A stretch of 64,000 bases of DNA, from assembly GCA_029532415.1 (NCBI GenBank), contig JAQOTA010000054.1, positions 992,001 to 1,056,000 on the forward strand, given 5' to 3'. Made by a program: the position numbers and the translations under genes. Below, piece by piece: positions 11,590-21,800 of the stretch (position 1 is the first letter of the stretch; the number at the start of each line of letters is the position of its first letter). Origin of the DNA: Marasmius tenuissimus. Lineage: Eukaryota; Basidiomycota; Agaricomycetes; Agaricales; Marasmiaceae. The notes beneath the pieces were generated by a model, which was not told the origin of the DNA, did no database searches, and saw nothing but the letters and a program-made list of their open reading frames with translations.

Positions 11590-11601
11590 GGTTATGGGCC
11601 C
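11590..11601 (+). other. Candidate primer-binding site of Copia-2
   Basis: GGTTATGGGCCC directly follows the 5' LTR. It matches, with one mismatch, the complement of the anticodon arm of eukaryotic initiator tRNA-Met (GGGCTCATAACC). Drosophila copia is known to prime from an internal half-tRNA of iMet, so the same mode is plausible here. The match is short, so this is inference. Confidence 0.4.
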
Positions 11602-11833
11602 CGGTTAGCCCGACTACAATAACGAGCGCCCCTAGGCTGCTGTTAGCGACGAGTGCCCCTAGGCCGCTGTCATCGGCTAGCTAGGCTAGACCTGCATGTT
11701 GCCATCGACCTCTTCATTGAGTGCTCGATCTATGGCATTGATGTACGTCCTTCGACGACATCGGATCTTAAGGATCCAATGCTCCTCGTTGAGCATAGCG
11801 CCTTGATGGCTGCTCCCTGTGTTGATTAGACGC

Positions 11834-13354
11834 ATGCTGATGCTGTCTTTTCTAGATCCAACACCAATCTCTCAACCTCTTACTATCATGTTCGACGTTA
11901 AGAAATACTTCTCTGGTCGCTTCGACGGCACCAACTTCAAACAGACCTACTACAGCGAGATGGAAGCTGTGTGCAAGACCCAAGGTCTTTACGGTCATCT
12001 CACTGGTGACGAACCACGTCCCTCCATGCCTCTTGGCAGAGTCACTAGCCCCACCGGGGTTACTCCCGTTGTTCGTGACGAAGTCCCTCCTGAAGAGTAT
12101 GCTGCATGGCAAAAGGAGAGTCTTGCTTGGGACAAAGAAGATTTCCAGCTCATGGGAATCATCCAGATCACCATCACCAAGGAGGTCTTCAATCCAATCA
12201 AGGACATGAACGCCGAGAAAGCTTGGGAACAGCTGAACCTCACCTATGGCGAGCCCACTTTGTCTGCCATCTATGGCGACTTTGTTAAACTCGTCTCTTT
12301 CAGACTCACCACCTCTCATCCCCAAGCTGGCATCGCCAAGTTCAAGTCCTACATCGAACGACTCTCCGAGGTAGGAGTGGTTCTCCCTGAGTTGATCAAA
12401 TCCCTCTTGCTCATTGCCGCTATTCCTCCCGAATGGGACGCCGCCTCATCCAAATCCCTTCATGACTACGTCAGGGATCCCGAGGATGATGAATACATCA
12501 CTGTTTCGAAAGTCCATGACGCTATCATGGTCGAGTATGAACGCCAGAACCCTCAGCTCACTAACTGCCTCTCTGCGGTGAAGCGTGCTGGTAATCGTGA
12601 ACCATTGTTCGGTCAGCAGCAACGCCCGCAGCAGCAACGTCAGCAGTGTGGGTATCAGCAGCAGACCAACACCCGTCCACCACAGCAGCAGCAACGCCCC
12701 TCTTCGAACCAGAACAAGGGTAAGAAGAAGAAGCAGCAGTGTGGTACCCGCGGTGGTATTAACCAGCACCAGGGTCCCGGCAACGCTGGCGGTAACAATC
12801 GGTCTCATGGTCACTCCCATCTTGCGTCTTACGCATCCGTCGTCGCTTCCCCTCCTCCTGTCCGTCCTTACTCCTCGATCACTGACTGCAGGGAACGTAT
12901 TGCGTTGAACGCAGTCAACAACTCCTTGCGCGCCGAGATTGCCAGTGCCCCTCCTAGCCGTGCCAGAGGATCTCCGCCTCCAGCACACTTCACTGGTCAC
13001 TGGGACAAGTCTTGTGACAGCACTGTCGCTCCCGCTGTCAAGAAGAACCCGGCTGCCATGCAGTCCTTCACCGGCTTCAAGCCATCCGAGTCAGTATTTG
13101 ATGATGTACGTGAGGCACGTTCACTAGCTGACAGACTTGGTGTCCCTAAGACGGCGCGGCATCTCAAACCGTTCGAACAGATCGTCACGTCCACCGCCAA
13201 TTGTTCGCTCCAGGATCGTATCTCGAAGCCTGGTTCCTCGTCCAAGCGAGTTCTGGAGGACGATTTGGAAGATGAAGGAACCAGACGTCCTTCTCCTACT
13301 CCTTCTAAACGCTCTCGCAGCATTGATTCTGATGAAGATGTAGAGATGGACTGA
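11834..13354 (+). CDS. Copia-2 Gag (506 aa)
   Basis: Capsid-like protein. The N-terminal part (MFDVKKYFSGRFDGTN onward, alternative ATG at 11888) resembles the UBN2-type gag of Ty1/copia elements. The middle is rich in Gln and Lys/Arg, and the C-terminus is acidic and Ser/Arg-rich. No complete CCHC zinc knuckle is visible. The frame stops at a single TGA (13352-13354), and pol continues in the same frame 5 codons later. That stop is either a CGA-to-TGA mutation or a programmed readthrough site; in Copia-1 gag and pol are continuous. Confidence 0.8.
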   Translation: MLMLSFLDPTPISQPLTIMFDVKKYFSGRFDGTNFKQTYYSEMEAVCKTQGLYGHLTGDEPRPSMPLGRVTSPTGVTPVVRDEVPPEEYAAWQKESLAWDKEDFQLMGIIQITITKEVFNPIKDMNAEKAWEQLNLTYGEPTLSAIYGDFVKLVSFRLTTSHPQAGIAKFKSYIERLSEVGVVLPELIKSLLLIAAIPPEWDAASSKSLHDYVRDPEDDEYITVSKVHDAIMVEYERQNPQLTNCLSAVKRAGNREPLFGQQQRPQQQRQQCGYQQQTNTRPPQQQQRPSSNQNKGKKKKQQCGTRGGINQHQGPGNAGGNNRSHGHSHLASYASVVASPPPVRPYSSITDCRERIALNAVNNSLRAEIASAPPSRARGSPPPAHFTGHWDKSCDSTVAPAVKKNPAAMQSFTGFKPSESVFDDVREARSLADRLGVPKTARHLKPFEQIVTSTANCSLQDRISKPGSSSKRVLEDDLEDEGTRRPSPTPSKRSRSIDSDEDVEMD

Positions 13355-13369
13355 GGATCTGACAATGGT

Positions 13370-16300
13370 ATGGACGATATGGCTTCTCTATTCGGTAATG
13401 ACGTTGACAACGATATTGCCGAAGCTGCAGGAGTAGAGGACGTCCCGGATGACGTCTCTCTTGGATCGTTCCACGATGACAGGCAAGTTACATATCTTGA
13501 CCTGCTTTCCCAATCTGATGCAACCTTACAGCAATGCTCACAACTAGTTGGTATCAGTAGTTCGTGTCGTAGTCGTAGTGATCTGGCATCACTTGTATCA
13601 TATTGCAATGCTATCTCCACCCACTTCGTGGGTTGTACTCAGTGCAAGGGAAAGAAAAGTGTGAACAACGCACAGGGTTGGCTCCTTGATTCTGGTGCCT
13701 CCTCTCATTTCACGAACGATATGAATGACTTTGCTGAATATGAATCGCTTGATGGTCCTATCGTAAATACTGCGAATAAGGGCAACCCTATACAAATCAA
13801 GGGTAAAGGCACTGTCTTCATTAAGCATAATGTTGAAGGACATGACGGGAAACTTACTGAGCGTGTTTCGCGTCTCTATCCTGTCTATTACATACCACAA
13901 TTGGATATACGCTTGCTATCCATGGGAGAGTTCCTTCAAGATGGTCTATCAATTCGTGGAAACGCGAAGAAGTTAGCCTTCTACTCATCACAGCGACGAC
14001 AGTCGCTTGTTTCCTATCCTCATATGCCTGGTCAAACCATTTATTGGGTACACTCGCGGAAAGCATCTGCTGAGGTTTTAATGGCCAAGTTGGTTGTTTA
14101 CAACGTCGACTACGATATTGAGCACAGACGCTTTGGGCATCCATCGGATAAAGCCCTGAATAAAGCTCGGAAACATATGCAAGGTTTCCCACTTGACCTT
14201 AAGATGCCTACTAAGAAGACACCTCTGTGTCGTGGTTGTGCTGAAGGCAAGATGCATGAGAAATTGTTCCCCAACTCTACAACGAGAGCTTCTAAACCGT
14301 TTGAACGCATACATTCGGATTTGAAGTCGTACCCGGCTGAATCGTATCACCGGTACAAGTATTACATCTCTTTTCTCGATGACTGCACGTCCTACGTTTG
14401 GACCTCCAAGCTCAAGACGAAAGACGAGGCAGTACCCGCTTTGAGGGACTTCCTTACTATGGTCAAAACGCAATTCAATGCTGTTGTCAAGACCTGGATG
14501 TCCGATGAAGGGGGAGAGTACAAAGGAGATAAGTTCGATGCAGTACTGAAAGAGTATGGGATCCAAAGGGATCAAAGCATACCGTATACACCACAACAAA
14601 ACGGTCGTGCTGAACGATTCAACAGGACTATTCATGAGAAGGCTGAAGCTCTTCGCTTTGAAGCTTGTATGCCTCAGTCCTGGTGGGAATTCTGCCATGT
14701 GCACGCCGTCCACCTCTACAATCGCACTCCTGTGCAACGTTTGAGCTGGCGAACTCCGTTTGAAATGCTTTACGGCAAAGCACCTGATGTTTCACATCTC
14801 CGAGTTATGGGTTGTGCAGCCTACGTCTTCATTCCTGAAGATCGTAGGAAGAATAAGCTTGCTCCTCGCAGTGAGTTAATGACTTTCATTGGCTACCAAG
14901 AAGGGATGAAAGGCTTCCTGTTCATTCGAAGTAATAATTCCATATTCAAAGGTAGCACTGCACTGTTCAATGAGACGCTGTATAATAAGTGTCCTGATGC
15001 CAAAACTCGTGGCTTCACACCTGTCGGTAGTGAACCATTTACTTTGGGTGAAAATCCCAACATTCCTTCGGAAGATGAAGACTCTGATGACGACGGTTTT
15101 GATACTCCATTGCCAGATCTCAGACATTGCTCCAAACCTTCTAAGAGATCAGAACCTCAGGTTGACGAACCTGCAGGTGGCCCTGCGCCAGGGGATGTAC
15201 CACTCCCTCAATCTGGTCCTCCGACGCCTCCAGGCAAACCCGCCGTTCCTCCGCCTGTACCAGCAGCGGATGGTCCACGCCAGTCTTCGAGGCAGCGGAA
15301 GGGTGTTACGCAACCTGGTAATATATTTGGTGAACAGCGGAACCCAAATAGACCCTCAGATATAATTTGCGACTTAGAGAATAAGAATACTTGGAGAAAC
15401 GTCACTGGAGATAAAGAACCTTCACATCCAGTTGATCGTCCTAGCTCTTCGCGATCTAGGAAAGGCAAAGGTGGTAAAAAGGGGATTCCTGGTCCACTTC
15501 CGCCTCCGCCTGCTCCAGAACCCAGTGGAAGCACTGAGTCGCATGAGGAAGAAAGCGTAGTCGAAAGACTGACCCAAGAAGGGGGAGTAGGATTCGTGAT
15601 TTACCTGTTGAACAATGCCGTTCCAGTTCACGAATCGCTTCCAATGTCCGATACTCCTGATTTCTCTAATATCAGAGAGTGGACACTCCGCGATATTCTA
15701 AAGTTGCCAGTTGAGCAACAGAAGGAATGGAAGAACGCTTGCCACGAAGAACTTGAGGCACTTCGTAAGCGCAAGGTCTTTGAACTCTGTGACTTGCCTA
15801 AAGGTCGCAAAGCCATCAGAAATAGATGGGTATTCGACGTTAAGTCGAATGGTCGCAAGAAAGCTAGACTTGTTGCCAAAGGTTTCTCTCAGGTCGAAGG
15901 TGTCGATTTTGATGAGATCTTCTCACCAGTTGTTCGTTATGAGACTGTTCGTATGATGCTTGCCCTCGCAGCTCTCAAGAACTGGTACATCACCTCTGTT
16001 GATGTTAAGAACGCCTTCCTTTATGGCGATCTTGTTGAGGAGATTTACATGGAACAACCTGAAGGCTTCAAAGTCAAGGGCCAAGAACGTAAGGTACTAC
16101 GCCTGCGTTGTGCATTATATGGACTGAAGCAAGCTGCCCTTGAATGGTGGCGAACTCTCAGCTCGTCCATGGAAGTACTGGGCTTCAAACGCCTGACTTC
16201 TGATGCTGGACTCTTCATCTGCAAAGATCCGAAAAGTGGTGAAGTTGTGTATGCGATCATATATGTTGACGATGCACTCTTCATGGGTCCTAACAAAGCT

Positions 16301-16613
16301 TTTGTTGACAAGAAGAAAGCCGAGTTCATGGCTCGATGGGAATGCCGCGATATGGGCGATGCTAGCGAGTTTCTCCACATGAGCATTCGTCGCGAAGGCA
16401 ATAAGATCATGATTGACCAAAAGGATTATCTGAAGAAAGTCCTTGAACGTTTCAGGATGCAGAATGCAAAAGGTGCTCCTACGCCCTTACCTGCTGGCTA
16501 TGTGCCAACTCCCAACGATGGTCCAGTCAATCCTGCCATTCGCTCCAAATTCCAGTCTGTGATTGGGTCGCTTCTGTACATTATGCTGGGCACACGTCCT
16601 GATATTGCCTACG
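13370..16613 (+). pseudogene. Copia-2 Pol, N-terminal part (protease, integrase, RT), interrupted
   Basis: Contains protease motif LLDSGASSHF, GAG-pre-integrase HRRFGH and CRGCAEGK, and an integrase core with HSDL, MSDEGGEY and NGRAERFNR. RT carries NRWVFDVKSNG, LVAKGFSQ, DVKNAFLYG and IYVDDALFMGP. Coding sequence stops being copia at 16613, within the RT motif RPDIAY, where the gypsy LTR begins; the open frame runs four codons into the LTR before a stop. The C-terminal part resumes at 23148. Confidence 0.92.
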
Positions 16614-17097
16614 TGTCATGAAGACGCCACTTTTCCCTCCTTCATTTGCTCACATGATTATCACATGTCCTTTTCTCACGGTCACTTACTATACATCCTT
16701 ATTTCTCACGATTCCCTTTCTTAACCCACCATCGCGCAGCCTTAACCCACATCGCGCAGCCATCCCATTATCTCATACCGACTCATTCCTTATTCATCCT
16801 TGACTCATACTTACTCATACACGACTCATAGGTAGCCACTCCGACTCCAGCTCTGACTGTAGGATAGGTATATAAGCTAGCTAGTCTTCACCTGGTCCCT
16901 CATCTTGACCTCTTGTCGTTGGGACCAGGTGAGTAGTACAGTCTCCTTCGCTTTCCTTCTCTACAATAGATCTAACTTGTCGTTGGGACCAGTTCTGCCT
17001 TAGCTCTGCCTGAGTCGAGCCCGCTGCTCCTCTCCTAGCTTGCTACCACCGCTCTCTGCCTCCGCCGTCTCCGATAGACGCTCAGCACTTCGTGACA
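16614..17097 (+). repeat. 5' LTR of the chromovirus (484 bp)
   Basis: Begins TGTCA and ends TGACA. It contains a short tandem repeat of ACCCACATCGCGCAGCC type near 16725-16765. TTGTCGTTGGGACCAG occurs twice (about 16913 and 16979). No difference from 22664-23147 was found on reading both copies. Confidence 0.95.
16869..16931 (+). promoter_or_regulatory. LTR core promoter with hairpin enclosing the self-primer
   Basis: TATATAAG at 16869-16876 would place transcription start at about 16895-16905. CACCTGGTCCC (16889-16899) and GGGACCAGGTG (16921-16931) form a perfect 11 bp inverted repeat around a 21 nt loop. The loop carries ATCTTGACCT (16902-16911), exactly complementary to the primer site after the LTR. 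The same arrangement is repeated in the 3' LTR. Confidence 0.75.
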
Positions 17098-17099
17098 TT

Positions 17100-17109
17100 A
17101 GGTCAAGAT
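17100..17109 (+). other. Self-priming type primer-binding site
   Basis: AGGTCAAGAT lies two bases after the 5' LTR and is perfectly complementary to ATCTTGACCT at 16902-16911, near the predicted 5' end of the RNA. In the Tf1/sushi group of chromoviruses the RNA 5' end folds back and primes its own reverse transcription on such a site, instead of using a tRNA. The position, length (10 nt; 11 in Tf1) and predicted transcription start all agree. Confidence 0.7.
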
Positions 17110-17691
17110 CCTTTATTGCACTGACAGCCTCGCCGAAAGGAAGGTTGTCCTTGCAAGTCTACAACGGCTCCTGCACGAGACTGTTATCAACGACCACACG
17201 GAGTAGACCCCAAGACTTCCTTATTCTGGAACCAGAGAAATCCCACACAAACCAGCTGGTACAAGTGTAAAAACCAACCTTGCCCAAACGCTACTCCAGA
17301 GAATTCAATCCCCGAGACTTTTCCCTTCGAAGACGACGAAGTACTTAATCCTATCCCTGCTCCCCGTGTACCAACCCCTGAACAAGAACCGACACCTCCG
17401 TCGCCACCGCTCTCCACTTCAGAACTTACAACTTCACTTGCACGCCTCACAGTAGCAGGCCCATCAGAAAAACCCGACAGTCCACCTACCGCTGCCAATC
17501 CCGTCACTCCTAGTCCTCTTGACACACCGATCGCCCGTACCGAGATCCCAGCATTTGTTCCCTCAGAAGCCACCTTCGCTGTAATCCAGACCCCGACCAA
17601 TACCAGACCATCTTCCGCTGCTGCACACAGAGCTCCTTCACCCACCGCATCCACCACATCTACCCATACTTCAGAATCTGACACCACCAAC

Positions 17692-18873
17692 ATGTCCACA
17701 TCCACTACTGCGAGCCAAGCCACACTGGACGAAGTCCTGAGGGCAATGGTGAAATCCCAGAAAGAAACCCAAGCACAGTTAGACGCCATCAGGGAAGCCT
17801 TCCAATCCAACAAAGAGCCGGGGAGGATCATTGCCAAACCCAGTAACTTCAAGGGGGAAACCTGGGATGTGGCTCGATTCCTACCCATGTTCAAGAACTG
17901 GGCTATACAAGAGAAGGTTCTCCAGCATCCAACAGAGAAAGATCAATTGGACGAGCGGAAGACAATTCAGTCTGCTCTGTCCTTCTGCGAAGGGAAGGCA
18001 GGAGCTTGGGCAGCCTACTACCTAATACAGGCCAACAAGGTAGCCCTGGGAGAGCTCCCTGCCGATCAGTTCCCTTTCGGAGGAAGATGGGCTCAGTTCG
18101 AAGAAGCCTTCAAAGTCCGATTCGGGGCAGCCAATGAAAAGGCAGATGCCATCGAAATTCTTACCAACCTTAAACAGGGGAACAAGACTGCAACTCTCTA
18201 CAGTCAGGAATTCAAGGAGGCCGCAATGAAGACAGGACTATCAGACGCAGATCTTCGAATCCGATACCGCAAGGGTCTGAACGCGGACCTTAAACGATTA
18301 TTGGTGATGATGGAATTGTCCCAAGGAGAACCCGCCAATCTAACCGAACTAGAAACACGAGCTTGCAAAGCAGAGAGGTCCTTGCAGGAGGAAGGATTAG
18401 CGGCCAAGAGACAGGTAGAAACGACTGTCACTACTATTAGCGCGAACCGTTCCAACATCCCCACAGGAAATGGACGCACTAGGGAGGACTTTGTGAAAGC
18501 AATGCGGGGGAAGTGTTACGGATGCGGGGCGAGTGATCATACCAAGGCTAATGGGAACCATGGACAGGATAAATGCAACTACTGCGCACGTCCTGGACAC
18601 AGGTCCAATGTATGCCAGGATAAGTATCTAGGGAGAGCACCTGGAGGAGGAATTCGACGCCAACAGATTTCAGCCACCCCTTTCACTCTCTTCCCGGATG
18701 AACCGACATCTACACCTTCGTACTCACCACTGCCAACGGCCCCTACTGCCCAAATTTCTGCCACTCCCTCTTCCACTCCCAACATGGATGCCGTTGCCCA
18801 AATCGCCGCCCTTCAACAAGCCCTAGCCCAACAGAACACTATTCTCCAACAACTCATGCAAAAGGATTTTTAA
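17692..18873 (+). CDS. Chromovirus Gag (393 aa from first ATG)
   Basis: Retrotransposon gag domain with PSNFKGETWDVARF, WAQFEEAFKVRFG and LLVMMELS-like helices, then a zinc knuckle CNYCARPGHRSNVC (CX2CX4HX4C) and a proline/glutamine-rich tail. The first ATG is at 17692, but the same frame is open back to the TGA at 17122-17124. That adds about 189 codons rich in Pro, Ser and Thr, so an upstream or non-AUG start is possible. The stop TAA (18871-18873) is preceded by a run of five T, and pol lies in the -1 frame. Confidence 0.9.
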   Translation: MSTSTTASQATLDEVLRAMVKSQKETQAQLDAIREAFQSNKEPGRIIAKPSNFKGETWDVARFLPMFKNWAIQEKVLQHPTEKDQLDERKTIQSALSFCEGKAGAWAAYYLIQANKVALGELPADQFPFGGRWAQFEEAFKVRFGAANEKADAIEILTNLKQGNKTATLYSQEFKEAAMKTGLSDADLRIRYRKGLNADLKRLLVMMELSQGEPANLTELETRACKAERSLQEEGLAAKRQVETTVTTISANRSNIPTGNGRTREDFVKAMRGKCYGCGASDHTKANGNHGQDKCNYCARPGHRSNVCQDKYLGRAPGGGIRRQQISATPFTLFPDEPTSTPSYSPLPTAPTAQISATPSSTPNMDAVAQIAALQQALAQQNTILQQLMQKDF

Positions 18874-18878
18874 GTAGG

Positions 18879-21800
18879 GTGTCCGCCTTCGCCGTGACGA
18901 AGACACCCTCACCAGCTTCAGTCTATGCTTCCTCCTCGTATGACTCAATTCACTCATGTACAATATCCTCCGTTCGCGAAATAGACACTCTCTCACCTCA
19001 CTTCCGCATACGAGTCACACTGAAAGGAAAGCATCGCCAGACTGAAACAACGGCCATGATCGATAGCGGGGCCACCGCATTATTTCTTGGAAAATCCTTT
19101 GTCGCAACCAATCACATCACCACCTTCCCTCTCCAACACCCGATTCGAGTTCACAACATCGATGGAACGCTAAACCAGGCTGGAAGCATCACACACTACG
19201 CTCGTCTAGGTCTGATAGTGGAGGACACTGAGACGTGGACGGACTTCTTGGTTACGGATATAGGAGGAGAGCACGTTATATTAGGACTACCCTGGCTTCG
19301 GAAGACCAATCCTCAGATCAACTGGAAAGGGGGACAACTTTCAGTCCCAAAACGAGGAGTGGAGATAGAAGAAGTGGAGGACGAAGAGAAATGGGCAGGA
19401 ACAGGTAATCCACCACTCAGCGACGCTATTCTCGAATCTATCGACGACCCCTTCGAAACCATCCATGCATCCATTATCGAAACACCCCCGGTGGAGCCTG
19501 AAGATGCAACGCCACTTTATCATATCATGGCCAACCGAGCCGCACGCAGATCTTTAGTCAAAAAAGGAATCTTGGAGGACTGTCATGACGAGGTATGGGT
19601 TGCAGCAGGGTACACGTATTCTCAACAGATTGCCGAAGAGACCAACAAGGAAAAGCCAAAACAGTCATTCGAGGAGATGGTACCAGAATCATATCGGGAA
19701 TACGCTAAAGTCTTTTCTGAGCAGGAATCCGAACGACTTCCAGCTCACAAGCCATGGGATCACGCTATCGAACTCACACCAGGATCACCACAGACCATGA
19801 AAACGAAGGTCTACCCTATGTCACTCAACGAACAACAAGAACTGGACAAGTTCCTGGAAGAGAATCAACGGAAAGGCTACATCCGACCCTCGAAATCACC
19901 TCTTGCATCACCTGTTTTCTTTGTGAAGAAGAAGGATGGGAAACTCAGATTCGTGCAGGACTATCGGAAACTTAACGAGTACACTATCAAGAACCGTTAC
20001 CCACTCCCCCTGGTCACAGATATCGTCAATCGACTCCAAGGTGCGAAGTATTTCACAAAGTTTGATGTACGATGGGGATACAACAACGTACGGATTAAGG
20101 AAGGAGATGAATGGAAGGCCGCCTTTGCAACGAATAGGGGACTTTTCGAACCAAGAGTGATGTTCTTCGGACTCACTAACTCGCCTGCTACGTTCCAGTC
20201 CCTCATGAACTCTATATTTGCCGATCTCATCGCCCTAGGAAAGGTTGCCGTGTACCTGGACGACATTCTCATCTTCACCAGCACGCGAGAGGAGCATCAG
20301 ATCCTAGTCAAAGAGGTCTTGTCACGACTCCAGAAACATGACCTCTACCTGCGACCAGAGAAATGCCAATTTGAACAACAGGAAATCGAGTACCTGGGAC
20401 TCCTGATCAGTGAAGGCCAAGTACGCATGGATCCAGCTAAAGTCAAAGCTGTACGAGAATGGGCAACTCCTCGAAATCTGCGTGATGTCCGGGGCTTTTT
20501 GGGATTTGCCAACTTCTACCGGCGATTCATTAAGGATTTTGCGAAAACGGCACGACCACTGAACGACCTCACACGGAAACATGTCTCCTTCGACTGGGGA
20601 ACCCAACAACAAGCAGCCTTTGACGAACTTCGAACAGCCTTCACCACTGCTCCAATCCTAACTCTTTGGGACCCAGACCGGCCAACACGCATTGAAGTCG
20701 ACGCCTCTGGATTTGCTACAGGAGGAGTACTATCCCAGAAATTGGAGGACGGCTTATGGCATCCAGTTGCATTCCGATCAGCATCCATGCAGCCAGCGGA
20801 GAGAAATTATGAGATATGGGACCGGGAAATGTTGGCCATCATCGACGCCTTGAAGGACTGGCGATACTTTCTGGAAGGACAACCTCAGCCATTTGAGATC
20901 CTAACCGACCATTCGAATTTGGAGTTCTGGAAGAACGCTCAAAACCTAAGTCGCCGACAGGCTCGCTGGGCACTCTATCTGTCCCGTTTCCACTTCCAAC
21001 TCGGTCATCGCCCTGGCAAAACCAACACACTAGCCGACCCCCTCTCTCGCATGACAGCACATCAGGTCTCAGATAATGAGGACAATCGCCAACAAGTGGT
21101 TCTCGGACCAGAAGTCTTCGTACAAATTGCAGCCGCAGCATTGGTCAACCCACTCGAAAATCGGATCAGGGAAGCCTCTGTTAGAGAAGCGGAAGTATTG
21201 GAAGGACTCCGGCAGTTGAAGAAGAATGGGCCGTCGCGATTGGTAAACGGACTAGCTGAATGGGAGGAGGACAACGGACTGGTATACCACAGAGGGCGAG
21301 TATATGTACCCCCAGATGAGGAGCTGCGAAGGGAGGTAGTGCGACAGTGTCATGACGATCCAACCGCAGGACATCCTGGGCTCCACGGCACGCTTGACCT
21401 GGTAGACACTCACTTCTGGTGGCCAACCATGCGCTCGTTTGTGGAGAAATACGTGGAAGGATGCGATTCCTGCGCACGCAAAAAGCTACACCGACACCCG
21501 CGCGCTGTTACACAACCCCTTGAAGTACCGAATGGCCCATGGGAAGAAGTTGGAGTCGATCTGATCACTCAGCTGCCAGACTCTCACGGCTACGATGCCA
21601 TCCTGGTCTGCACTGATCTCTTCACGAAACAGGTCCACACCATCCCCTGCACCACTACCATCACCGCCGAAGGGATAGCAGACCTCTACTACCGAGAGAT
21701 ATTCCGACTACATGGACTACCCCTGCGTTTCGTATCCGATCGAGGCCCTCAGTTTAACGCCAAGCTCACCAGAGCGCTATTAAAACGACTAGGAATCAAG

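Noticed and set aside
12600..12740. CAG/CAA-rich tract as a microsatellite
   Set aside because: It encodes the Gln-rich part of Gag and is interrupted by other codons. It is low-complexity coding sequence.
12446..13000. Minus-strand frame of 184 codons inside Copia-2 gag
   Set aside because: Antisense shadow produced by the CAG-rich, codon-biased gag sequence.
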